Of a stretch of 35,658 bases of DNA, positions 7,145-15,697 are shown one piece after another; within the stretch, counting starts at the first letter, position 1, and each line of letters starts with the position of its first letter. Source of the stretch: Bacteroidaceae bacterium (GTDB taxonomy: Bacteria; Bacteroidota; Bacteroidia; Bacteroidales; Bacteroidaceae); contig BLLV01000190.1 of the NCBI GenBank assembly GCA_011959205.1, forward strand, positions 1-35,658, written 5' to 3'. Made by a program: the position numbers and the translations under genes. The notes under the pieces were generated by a model. That model was not told where the DNA came from, searched no databases, and saw only the letters and a program-made list of their open reading frames with translations.

Positions 7145-10100
7145 TCATTTATATTCCGCCCAGCTCTTGATAGCGATGTCATCCACCGTCATAGTGCAGA
7201 AAGCATTGATAAACGCGCTTGCCAGACGGGCATTGGTAATCAAGGGCACATTCAGGTCAATGGCTGCACGACGGATCTTGTATCCATTATCCAGTTCCCC
7301 GGCTGTCAGATTCTTCGGGATATTGACTACCATATCTATCTCTTTCCGGTGCAGCATATCCAATGCCTGAGGCTGCCCTTCCTCACTGGGCCAATATACA
7401 CGGGTATTCTCCACCCCATTCTCGGTCAGGAAGTTAGATGAACCTCCGGTGGCATAAAGTTTATAACCTTTCTTCTGTAACATGCGGGCCGCTTCCAAGG
7501 TATCCGCTTTTTGCTTGGCATTACCTGTAGAAAGCAACACGCTCTTTTCCGGAATACGATAACCCACAGACAGCATCGCCTTCAATACGGCACACGAAGT
7601 ATCCGTACCGATGCAACCTACTTCACCGGTAGAGGCCATGTCTACCCCCAATACCGGATCGGCTTTCTGCAAACGGTTGAAAGAGAACTGGCTGGCCTTA
7701 ATACCCACATAATCCAACTCGAAAAGATTCTTGTTCGGTTTCTCTACCGGCAGTCCGAGCATCACTTTGGTAGCCAGTTCAATGAAGTTTATCTTCAACA
7801 CTTTGCTGACGAACGGGAAGCTGCGTGAAGCACGAAGATTACATTCAATCACCTTGATGTCGTTATCCTTTGCCAAATATTGGATATTGAACGGACCTGA
7901 GATATTCAATTCCTTGGCTATCTGACGGGAGATGCGCTTGATGCGGCGTACCGTCTCCACATACAGTTTTTGCGGCGGGAACTGGATCGTGGCATCCCCC
8001 GAATGCACGCCGGCATATTCAATGTGCTCACTGATAGCGTATGCCACAATCTCACCATTCTGAGCCACAGCATCCATTTCCACTTCCTTGGCGTGTTCAA
8101 TAAACTGGCTCACTACCACCGGATGTTTCTTTGATACATTGGCAGCCAGTTTCAGGAAGCGTTCCAACTCTTCTTGATTGGAGCAGACATTCATGGCGGC
8201 GCCACTCAGTACATACGAAGGCCGCACCAATACAGGAAAACCTACCTTGTCAATAAAGGCATGGATGTCTTCCATAGAAGTCAATGCGCTCCATTCGGGC
8301 TGGTCCACGCCAATGCGGTCCAGCATGGCCGAGAATTTATCACGGTCTTCGGCATTGTCAATACTCTTGGCACCGGTACCGAGGATATTTACATGTTGCG
8401 CATCCAGACGGAGAGCCAAATTATTGGGAATCTGACCGCCGGTAGATACAATGACCCCGTGAGGATTCTCCAGTTCGAGAATATCCATCACACGTTCGAA
8501 GGTCAGTTCGTCAAAGTACAGACGGTCGCACATATCATAGTCGGTAGAAACCGTTTCAGGATTATAGTTGATCATGACACTGCGGTAACCCTCCTTGCGG
8601 ATAGTCTGCAAAGCCTGCACGCCACACCAGTCAAATTCCACCGACGAACCAATGCGGTAAGCACCCGAGCCCAGTACCACGATGGATTTATGGTCGCCTA
8701 AGTACTTCACATCATTGGCCACACCGCTATACGTCAAATACAGATAGTTGGTCTGTGCAGGGTACTCGGCCGCCAAGGTATCGATTTGTTTCACCACCGG
8801 AAGGATTCCCACCTGCTTGCGATGATTACGCACATACAAGATACCGTCTTCCATATCTCCTTCGTACCCAATGGCACGGGCTATCTGGAAATCGGAGAAT
8901 CCCTGCACTTTCGCCTTGCGGAGCAACTCGTCCGGCATATCGGTAATCTGCTTGTGGTTATTGCCCCATTCGTGCATCTCTTTAGAAGTGTCCATGATGT
9001 GCTGCAATTTCTGCAAGAACCATTTGTCAATCTTGGTCAGCTCATGAATCTGGTCTACCGTGTAATCTGCACGCATGGCTTTGCTGATCACGAAGATGCG
9101 CTTGTCCGTCGGCTCACGAAGGGCTTTGTCCACGTCTTCTATAACCAATTCCTTATTCTCTACGAAACCATGCATTCCCTGACCAATCATGCGCAAACCT
9201 TTCTGAATGGCTTCTTCGAAAGTACGTCCGATAGCCATCACCTCGCCCACCGATTTCATGGACGAGCCCAGTTCACGGTCCACACCGTGGAACTTGCCCA
9301 AGTCCCAACGGGGAATCTTGCACACCACATAGTCCAGTGCAGGCTCGAAGAAGGCACTGGTGGTCTTTGTCACCGAGTTTTTCAAGTCGAACAACCCATA
9401 TCCCAAGCCTAATTTGGCGGCAACGAAAGCCAACGGATAGCCGGTAGCCTTGGAAGCCAATGCAGATGAGCGCGAAAGACGGGCGTTGACCTCAATGACA
9501 CGGTAATCTTCCGATTCGGGATCGAAGGCATACTGTACATTGCATTCGCCCACAATGCCGATATGGCGGATGATACGGATAGCCAGTTCACGAAGTTTAT
9601 GATACTCCGCATTGGTCAGTGTCTGCGAAGGGGCGATCACGATAGACTCGCCGGTATGGATACCCAGCGGGTCGAAGTTTTCCATATTACATACAGTGAT
9701 GCAGTTATCATAACGGTCACGGACCACTTCATATTCCACCTCCTTCCAGCCTTTCAAACTCTTTTCCACCAATACCTGCGGCGAGAAAGAGAAGGCCTTT
9801 TCAGCCAGAACATTCAACTCCTCTTCATTGTCACAGAAACCTGAGCCCAAACCACCCAATGCGTAGGCGGCACGGATAATGACCGGATAACCTAATTCTT
9901 TAGCGGCGCGACGGGCATCTTCCAGGTTTTCCACCGCTTCACTCTTGATGGTCTTGATATTGATTTCATTCAGTTTTTCTACAAACAATTCACGGTCTTC
10001 AGTATCCATGATGGCCTGCACGGGAGTACCCAGCACACGGACATTGTATTTTTCGAAAATACCTGCTTTGTACAGTGCCACCCCACAGTTCAAGGCAGTC

Positions 10101-10372
10101 TGGCCGCCGAAAGACAGGAGCACGCCGTCCGGACGTTCCTTTTCTATCACCTTCTCTACAAAATAAGGAGTAACGGGCAGGAAATAAATCTGGTCTGCCA
10201 CCCCTTCGCTGGTCTGCACAGTAGCGATGTTCGGGTTGATCAGAACCGTTTCAATCCCTTCCTCCTTCAAGGCTTTCAATGCTTGCGAGCCCGAATAGTC
10301 GAACTCTCCGGCCTCGCCAATCTTCAAGGCACCGGAACCTAATAATAATACTTTCTTTATTTCGTCTTTCAT
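7145..10372 (-). CDS. carB: carbamoyl-phosphate synthase large subunit
   Basis: At 1075 residues it has the usual length of CarB, which makes carbamoyl phosphate from bicarbonate, two ATP and ammonia delivered by CarA, for pyrimidine and arginine synthesis. Two ATP-grasp halves are visible. The first begins VLLLGSGALKIGEAGEFDYSG near residue 8 and includes the glycine-rich AYALGGLGSGF (about 169-179). The second begins VVLGSGAYRIGSSVEFDWCG, with RPSYVLSGAAMNV further on. The last 140 residues (from about KSVLLSTGNAKQKADTLE) form the MGS-like regulatory domain, which in other CarB proteins binds UMP, IMP or ornithine. It starts 23 bases after carA and ends beside the bidirectional terminator. 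It is the last gene of the purF-like/carA/carB unit. Confidence 0.97.
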   Translation of the reverse strand: MKDEIKKVLLLGSGALKIGEAGEFDYSGSQALKALKEEGIETVLINPNIATVQTSEGVADQIYFLPVTPYFVEKVIEKERPDGVLLSFGGQTALNCGVALYKAGIFEKYNVRVLGTPVQAIMDTEDRELFVEKLNEINIKTIKSEAVENLEDARRAAKELGYPVIIRAAYALGGLGSGFCDNEEELNVLAEKAFSFSPQVLVEKSLKGWKEVEYEVVRDRYDNCITVCNMENFDPLGIHTGESIVIAPSQTLTNAEYHKLRELAIRIIRHIGIVGECNVQYAFDPESEDYRVIEVNARLSRSSALASKATGYPLAFVAAKLGLGYGLFDLKNSVTKTTSAFFEPALDYVVCKIPRWDLGKFHGVDRELGSSMKSVGEVMAIGRTFEEAIQKGLRMIGQGMHGFVENKELVIEDVDKALREPTDKRIFVISKAMRADYTVDQIHELTKIDKWFLQKLQHIMDTSKEMHEWGNNHKQITDMPDELLRKAKVQGFSDFQIARAIGYEGDMEDGILYVRNHRKQVGILPVVKQIDTLAAEYPAQTNYLYLTYSGVANDVKYLGDHKSIVVLGSGAYRIGSSVEFDWCGVQALQTIRKEGYRSVMINYNPETVSTDYDMCDRLYFDELTFERVMDILELENPHGVIVSTGGQIPNNLALRLDAQHVNILGTGAKSIDNAEDRDKFSAMLDRIGVDQPEWSALTSMEDIHAFIDKVGFPVLVRPSYVLSGAAMNVCSNQEELERFLKLAANVSKKHPVVVSQFIEHAKEVEMDAVAQNGEIVAYAISEHIEYAGVHSGDATIQFPPQKLYVETVRRIKRISRQIAKELNISGPFNIQYLAKDNDIKVIECNLRASRSFPFVSKVLKINFIELATKVMLGLPVEKPNKNLFELDYVGIKASQFSFNRLQKADPVLGVDMASTGEVGCIGTDTSCAVLKAMLSVGYRIPEKSVLLSTGNAKQKADTLEAARMLQKKGYKLYATGGSSNFLTENGVENTRVYWPSEEGQPQALDMLHRKEIDMVVNIPKNLTAGELDNGYKIRRAAIDLNVPLITNARLASAFINAFCTMTVDDIAIKSWAEYK

Positions 10373-10395
10373 ACTTGTTCTTTTTAATACACGGT

Positions 10396-11472
10396 TTATA
10401 ACAACTTCACAAACTCATCAAACAGGAACTCGGTATCCGTAGGTCCCGATGCAGCTTCCGGATGGAACTGTGCCGAGAACCAAGGTTTGGTTTTATGCCT
10501 GATACCCTCGTTGGAACCGTCATTCATATTGATGAACAGCGGTTCCCAATCGGTTCCCAATGTATTATTATCTACCGCATAACCGTGGTTCTGACTGGTA
10601 ATGAAACAACGTTCCGTTCCTATCATGCGCACCGGTTGGTTATGGCTGCGATGACCGTATTTCAATTTATAGATGGTGGCGCCTCCTGCTTTGGAAAGCA
10701 ACTGATTCCCCATACAAATGCCGAAGATAGGCTTGTCGTTCAGGCTCATCGCCTTGCGGATATGCTGTACCGCCTCATCGCAAGTATCCGGATCACCCGG
10801 ACCGTTCGAAATAAACAATCCGTCATACTCCATCCCTGTAAAGTCATGGTTCCAAGGAACACGGATCACTTCCACATCCCGTTTCAGCAGACAACGGATG
10901 ATATTTGTCTTTACCCCACAATCCACCAACACCACTTTTTTCTTACCTGCACCTTCATTGTAATGAATCACTTCCTTACACGATACTTTATCTACATAAT
11001 TGATACCTGCATACGTTGCTTCGGGCACATTGCCGGGTTCATCATCAAATACAATTTTCCCCATCATTACCCCATGTTCGCGAAGAACTTTGGTCAGTTC
11101 ACGGGTATCGATGCCTGTAATGCCCGGCACTTGCTCACGCTTCAGCCAGTCGGCCAGACTTTCTTTCGCATTCCAGTGACTGTATTCTTCACTGTAATCA
11201 CTTACAATAATCGCTTCGGCATGGATACGTTCACTCTCCATAAAAGTAGCCAAGCCATTGGGTTCGATAGTAAAGGGAGGTACCCCGTAGTTACCGACCA
11301 ACGGATAAGTTAAGGTCATCAGCTGCCCCGCATATGAAGGGTCTGTCAAACTCTCAGGATAACCGGTCATAGCAGTATTAAACACCACTTCGCCGGCTAC
11401 CGGTTTCTCATAACCGAACGACTTGCCCGGGAAACGGCTCCCGTCGTCGAGGATCAATGTTACATTTCTCAT
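10396..11472 (-). CDS. carA: carbamoyl-phosphate synthase small (glutaminase) subunit
   Basis: A 358-residue CarA that hydrolyses glutamine and channels ammonia to CarB. The N-terminal CarA-specific domain (about 1-160) contains GEVVFNTAMTGYPESLTDPSY. The C-terminal class I glutaminase carries the triad Cys253 (FGICMGNQLL), His337 and Glu339 (QFHPEA), plus the ISNGPGDP oxyanion-loop motif near 221-228. The nucleophile elbow reads GICMGNQ where most relatives have GICLGHQ; the histidine there is not part of the triad. It sits 25 bases after the PurF-like gene and 23 bases before carB, so the three are almost certainly co-transcribed, tying pyrimidine to purine synthesis. Confidence 0.97.
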   Translation of the reverse strand: MRNVTLILDDGSRFPGKSFGYEKPVAGEVVFNTAMTGYPESLTDPSYAGQLMTLTYPLVGNYGVPPFTIEPNGLATFMESERIHAEAIIVSDYSEEYSHWNAKESLADWLKREQVPGITGIDTRELTKVLREHGVMMGKIVFDDEPGNVPEATYAGINYVDKVSCKEVIHYNEGAGKKKVVLVDCGVKTNIIRCLLKRDVEVIRVPWNHDFTGMEYDGLFISNGPGDPDTCDEAVQHIRKAMSLNDKPIFGICMGNQLLSKAGGATIYKLKYGHRSHNQPVRMIGTERCFITSQNHGYAVDNNTLGTDWEPLFINMNDGSNEGIRHKTKPWFSAQFHPEAASGPTDTEFLFDEFVKLL

Positions 11473-11497
11473 CTAATCTATCTTGAATGGTTGTTCT

Positions 11498-13381
11498 TTA
11501 GAATTGATAAACTTTTTCTATATAGTCTATAAACGCCTGGTTCACCAGCTTCACTCCACCCGGAGTAGGATAATCCCCACTGAAATACCAGTCGCCCGTA
11601 TGGTTGGGACACGCTTCATGCAATCCTTCCAGTGTCTGATAAACGATTTCCACTTTCGCCTGCGTACCCTTCGGAGTGAGAAGTTCCACCATTTTTGCCG
11701 CAATCTCCTCATTAGTGAAAGGGGCATAAATTTCTTTCACATAATTCACCATCTGCTCTTTGGGCAATCCCACCTGGTCTTTCGATTTGTTGTAAGCACG
11801 GGCTATCACATCTTTCATATCCCGTTCTTTCAATAAATCGATAGCAGCCTTGAAAGCGATAAACTGATCCATGCTGGCCATATCAATACCGTAATAATCA
11901 GGATAACGTACCTGTGGCGAAGAAGAGACAATGACGATTTTCTTGGGATGCAGGCGGTCGAGGATGCCGATAATGCTCTGCCTCAACGTAGTACCCCGGA
12001 CGATACTGTCGTCAATAATCACCAGATTATCCACATGAGGCACAAGGCTTCCATAAGTGATATCATACACATGGGCAGCCAAATCATTCCGACTGTTGCC
12101 TTCGGCGATAAAAGTACGCAGCTTGATATCCTTGATGGCTACTTTCTCGCTACGGATACGCCAGGACAGGATTTTTTCCAGTTCCTCGTGATTGGGATGA
12201 TGCCCCAAAGCCTCTATCTTCTTTACTTTCAGTTCATTCAGATAATTGTCGAATCCTTCCAGCAGTCCATAGAAAGCCACTTCCGCCGTATTGGGTATAA
12301 AAGAGAATACGGTATGCTCCACATCATAGTCTACCGCTTTCAAAATAGGATTCACCAGTTTTTCGCCCAGCTGTTTTCTTTCTTTATAAATATCCATGTC
12401 ACTTCCCCGGCTGAAATAGATACGTTCGAAGGAACAAGCTTTCTTTTCTTTCGCCCGGTTAATCTGTGCCAAACGCATCTTTCCAGTCTTGCTTATAAGG
12501 ATAGCCTGTCCCGGTTGCAATTCATTGATGCTTCCGGCAGATACATTCAAGGCAGTCTGAATGACAGGGCGCTCGGATGCCAATACCATGATTTCATCGT
12601 CCATGTACCAGAAAGCCGGACGGATGCCCCACGGATCGCGCACCGCAAAAGACTCACCGCTACCGGTCATACCGCAGATCACATAGCCTCCATCCCACTC
12701 CTTGCTCGAAGTCTTGAGGACATTGCCCAGATCAATGCGGTCTTCTATAGCGTGAGTGATATCCATGCCTTTCAGACCTTCCTTCTCACATTCCACATAG
12801 AGGCGCTCCACCTCGCGATCCAAACGGTGCCCCACTTGTTCCAGCATAATATATGTGTCGGCATATTTACGCGGATGCTGGCCGTCGGCAGTGATACGTG
12901 CGAAAATCTCATCCACATTGGTCATGTTGAAATTGCCGCACAACGCCAGATTCTTGGCACGCCAGTTGTTACGGCGCAAAAACGGATGCACGTAGGAGAT
13001 ACCGCTTTTTCCGGTAGTGGAATAACGCAAATGCCCCATATATACCTCTCCGGCAAAGGGAAGGCATTTCTTGGCGTATCCGGCATCATGCAATTGTTCA
13101 GGCGCCAAATCCTTGAAATGATTTTGCACCGTACCGAATATCTCTGTTATCGCCCCTGAACCTAAAGCTCTTTCACGGAACATATATTCTTCACCGGGAT
13201 TGGCCTCCAGTTTGACACAGGCCAGCCCGGCGCCTTCCTGTCCGCGGTTATGTTGTTTTTCCATCAGCAGATACAGCTTGTTCAAGCCATACATCCAGGT
13301 TCCATACTTTTCCTGATAATATTCCAGCGGTTTCAGCAGTCGTATCATAGCGACTCCACATTCATGCTTTAACGGTTCCAT
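11498..13381 (-). CDS. long amidophosphoribosyltransferase-like protein (PurF family)
   Basis: A 627-residue PurF-family enzyme with an N-terminal Ntn glutaminase and a C-terminal phosphoribosyltransferase domain. Cys8 in KHECGVAM is the likely nucleophile after removal of a seven-residue propeptide. HNRGQEGAGL is the conserved glutaminase strand. The PRPP-binding motif VIIDDSIVRGTT has its two aspartates at 457-458, and SSSPQVRYPDYYGIDM follows. Classical PurF has about 470-510 residues. The extra length lies in the stretch before the PRPP motif (including KIEALGHHPNHEELEKILSW) and in a C-terminal extension. It may be the committing enzyme of purine synthesis or a paralogue with a changed acceptor, so I leave the symbol empty. 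It leads the carAB operon and has its own -7 box at 13439-13446. Confidence 0.85.
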   Translation of the reverse strand: MEPLKHECGVAMIRLLKPLEYYQEKYGTWMYGLNKLYLLMEKQHNRGQEGAGLACVKLEANPGEEYMFRERALGSGAITEIFGTVQNHFKDLAPEQLHDAGYAKKCLPFAGEVYMGHLRYSTTGKSGISYVHPFLRRNNWRAKNLALCGNFNMTNVDEIFARITADGQHPRKYADTYIMLEQVGHRLDREVERLYVECEKEGLKGMDITHAIEDRIDLGNVLKTSSKEWDGGYVICGMTGSGESFAVRDPWGIRPAFWYMDDEIMVLASERPVIQTALNVSAGSINELQPGQAILISKTGKMRLAQINRAKEKKACSFERIYFSRGSDMDIYKERKQLGEKLVNPILKAVDYDVEHTVFSFIPNTAEVAFYGLLEGFDNYLNELKVKKIEALGHHPNHEELEKILSWRIRSEKVAIKDIKLRTFIAEGNSRNDLAAHVYDITYGSLVPHVDNLVIIDDSIVRGTTLRQSIIGILDRLHPKKIVIVSSSPQVRYPDYYGIDMASMDQFIAFKAAIDLLKERDMKDVIARAYNKSKDQVGLPKEQMVNYVKEIYAPFTNEEIAAKMVELLTPKGTQAKVEIVYQTLEGLHEACPNHTGDWYFSGDYPTPGGVKLVNQAFIDYIEKVYQF

Positions 13382-13438
13382 GCTCTCTCTTTACTACTTA
13401 AATTAATAGTTCATTTTCAGATTCTTATAAAAACATCC

Positions 13439-13446
13439 CAAAGGTA
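13439..13446 (-). promoter_or_regulatory. -7 box for the purF-like/carAB operon
   Basis: TACCTTTG on the minus strand matches TAnnTTTG and lies about 58 bases upstream of the PurF-like start codon. A dyad at 13446-13465 abuts it. Confidence 0.55.
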
Positions 13447-13465
13447 TGACAAGACCTTCTGTCAT
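13446..13465. promoter_or_regulatory. dyad, candidate operator upstream of the purF-like gene
   Basis: ATGACA and TGTCAT form the arms of a 20-base dyad that directly adjoins the -7 element on its upstream side, where a bound repressor would block RNA polymerase. Only position and symmetry support this; no regulator is known from the window. Confidence 0.35.
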
Positions 13466-13499
13466 TTTTCCAAACTTACGGTACATCTTTCAAGAATTA

Positions 13500-13529
13500 T
13501 GCCGGAAACTTCCTGCATAATCTCCGGCA
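13500..13529 (-). terminator. weak hairpin after glmS
   Basis: A 7-bp stem (TGCCGGA with TCCGGCA) lies just after the glmS stop, with only a poor T-rich tail (TAATTCTT). It may be a leaky terminator, which would allow some read-through from glmS into the PurF-like operon. Confidence 0.35.
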
Positions 13530-13539
13530 GCATTGCCTT

Positions 13540-15384
13540 CTATTCTACTGTTACCGACTTCGCCAGATTTCGTGGCTGATCCACATTCTTCTCTTTGCAA
13601 ATGGCTACATGGTAGGCCAATAACTGTAAGGGGACCGTAGCTATCAACGGTTCGAGGCACTCTAATGTTTCGGGCAACTCAATGCAATCATCGGCCAACT
13701 TACTGATTACCGTATCTCCTTCTGTGACCAAAGCGATTACTTTTCCCTTCCGCGCCTTGATTTCCTGTATGTTACTCATTATCTTTTCATACATCGCATT
13801 ATGCGTAGCTACCACCACAACAGGCATTTCGGCATCAATCAATGCGATAGGTCCATGTTTCATCTCAGCGGCGGGATAGCCTTCAGCGTGAATATAAGAT
13901 ATCTCCTTCAACTTTAACGCGCCTTCCAAAGCTACCGGGAAACTGTACCCCCGCCCCAAATAGAGGAAATTATGTGCATAGGTGAAAATACGCGACAGTT
14001 CCGCTATTTTAGGATTACTGATCAATATCTTTTTTATTTTAGCCGGAATCACAGTCAATTCCCGGATCACTTCCAGGTATTTCTCATCTGCCATACTCCC
14101 TTTCTCTTTTGCCAGTGTCAGCGCCAGCATGGTAAGCACGGTTACCTGTCCGGTAAATGCCTTAGTAGACGCCACTCCTATTTCCGGTCCTACATGAATA
14201 TAAGAACCGGTATCTGTAATGCGCGGAATGGATGAACCTACCGCATTGCATATACCATAGATAAAAGCTCCTTTCTCTTTCGCCAGTTCTATGGCAGCCA
14301 ATGTATCGGCCGTTTCACCCGATTGCGAGATAGCTATTACCACATCGTCTTCATGAATCACCGGATCACGATAGCGGAACTCGGAGGCATATTCCACTTC
14401 TACCGGAATACGGCAGAAACTTTCTATCAGTTGTTTCCCTATCAATCCGGCATGCCACGAAGTTCCGCAAGCCACAATTACAAAGCGACGAGCCTTGAGC
14501 AAACGTTCCTTATGATCAATAACCGCCGACAGTACTACTTTATCACCGTCCGCATTGATGCGTCCACGCATACAGTCGTTAATACAATCGGGTTGTTCGA
14601 ATATCTCCTTCAACATGAAATGCGGGTATCCCCCTTTCTCCAGTTGTCCCAGATTCATTTCCACCGTACGTACTTCGGGATTTTGAAGCACGTTGTCCAG
14701 ATTGACGACTTCCAATGTCTTGTCTCTGCGAATCACCGCTATCTCCCCATCTTGCAGATACACCACTTTATCCGTATACTCTACAATCGGAGTAGCATCC
14801 GAAGCCAGAAAGAATTCATCCTTCCCTATCCCTACCACCAGCGGACTGCTTTTGCGTGCTACAATAATCTCATCGGGATTATTCTTGTCGAGCACCGCTA
14901 TAGCGTATGCGCCAATCACCTCATGCAGAGCCAACTGAACGGCAGTAAGTAAATCTAAATGGTTAGAAAGTTGGAAAAATTCAATTAACTGTACGAGAAC
15001 TTCGGTATCTGTACTACTTTTAAAGATGACCCCTTTTTTTTGTAGCTTTTCTTTCAGGGTAGCGTAGTTTTCAATAATACCATTGTGGATAAGAGCCAGA
15101 TTCTTTGAAGAAGAAAAATGAGGATGAGCGTTAGCCTGACAAGGCTCTCCGTGGGTGGCCCATCGGGTGTGGGCAATACCAATTGTACCGGAAACGTCTT
15201 TTTGGGAAACAAAAGCCTCTAGGTCTGAAACCTTTCCTTTCGTTTTATAAACGTTCAACCTCCTTTTTTTGTCTATCAATGCGACTCCTGCGCTATAATA
15301 GCCCCGGTATTCCAACCGCTTCAGGCCTTTTATGAGAACAGGGTAAGCATCTCGTTTTCCAATATAGCCTACTATTCCACACAT
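13540..15384 (-). CDS. glmS: glutamine-fructose-6-phosphate aminotransferase (isomerizing)
   Basis: A 614-residue GlmS, full length, which makes glucosamine 6-phosphate for peptidoglycan and LPS. The mature N terminus is Cys2 (MCGIVGYIG). The glutaminase domain (to about 240) contains HTRWATHGEP. The two SIS sugar-isomerase domains follow, with GTSWHAG, SQSGETADT and STKAFTGQ, and the C terminus ends PRNLAKSVTVE as in the family. One oddity: the usual RGYDSAG strand reads RGYYSAG, with Tyr at residue 30 (codon TAT, 15295-15297), where one base change from GAT explains it. It has its own -7 box at 15416-15423. No glmS ribozyme-like leader is evident. It is preceded on the same strand by glnN and followed after 158 bases by the PurF-like gene. 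Confidence 0.96.
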   Translation of the reverse strand: MCGIVGYIGKRDAYPVLIKGLKRLEYRGYYSAGVALIDKKRRLNVYKTKGKVSDLEAFVSQKDVSGTIGIAHTRWATHGEPCQANAHPHFSSSKNLALIHNGIIENYATLKEKLQKKGVIFKSSTDTEVLVQLIEFFQLSNHLDLLTAVQLALHEVIGAYAIAVLDKNNPDEIIVARKSSPLVVGIGKDEFFLASDATPIVEYTDKVVYLQDGEIAVIRRDKTLEVVNLDNVLQNPEVRTVEMNLGQLEKGGYPHFMLKEIFEQPDCINDCMRGRINADGDKVVLSAVIDHKERLLKARRFVIVACGTSWHAGLIGKQLIESFCRIPVEVEYASEFRYRDPVIHEDDVVIAISQSGETADTLAAIELAKEKGAFIYGICNAVGSSIPRITDTGSYIHVGPEIGVASTKAFTGQVTVLTMLALTLAKEKGSMADEKYLEVIRELTVIPAKIKKILISNPKIAELSRIFTYAHNFLYLGRGYSFPVALEGALKLKEISYIHAEGYPAAEMKHGPIALIDAEMPVVVVATHNAMYEKIMSNIQEIKARKGKVIALVTEGDTVISKLADDCIELPETLECLEPLIATVPLQLLAYHVAICKEKNVDQPRNLAKSVTVE

Positions 15385-15697
15385 AATCTACTAAGTATAT
15401 GTTCTGATTCGACTGCAAAGATACAAATATCAATTAACATAAATGCAATAAAAAACCATAAATAATTGACGAAAGCGATAAAAAAGTAAGAATAAAAATC
15501 GAAAAGAAATATTTTATTCGTTTTTTTAATAAATATGAAAACTTACAGTATGATATTGTCTGTTGTGGTTTTAGTTACGATTTGAAAGACAGTAAGCAAG
15601 CAAGAAGGGTAATGTGTAAAGAGGACCGTCATCCCGACGCCCCTCTCCGCAAACTTAAAACAACCAACAAAAGAAATAGATAACCTTTATGCAGTGA
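15385..15697 (-). promoter_or_regulatory. glnN-glmS intergenic region with glmS -7 box
   Basis: A 313-base AT-rich gap. TATCTTTG on the minus strand (15416-15423) is an exact -7 element about 32 bases before the glmS ATG. I find no clear terminator for the upstream glnN operon and no further feature in the rest. Confidence 0.6.

Noticed and set aside
11948..13159. 403-residue plus-strand open frame
   Set aside because: Lies wholly antisense to the PurF-like gene, with no domain; a shadow of its codon pattern.
15385..15540. glmS ribozyme or riboswitch leader
   Set aside because: The -7 box lies only about 32 bases from the start codon, leaving no room for a structured leader, and no conserved core is seen.
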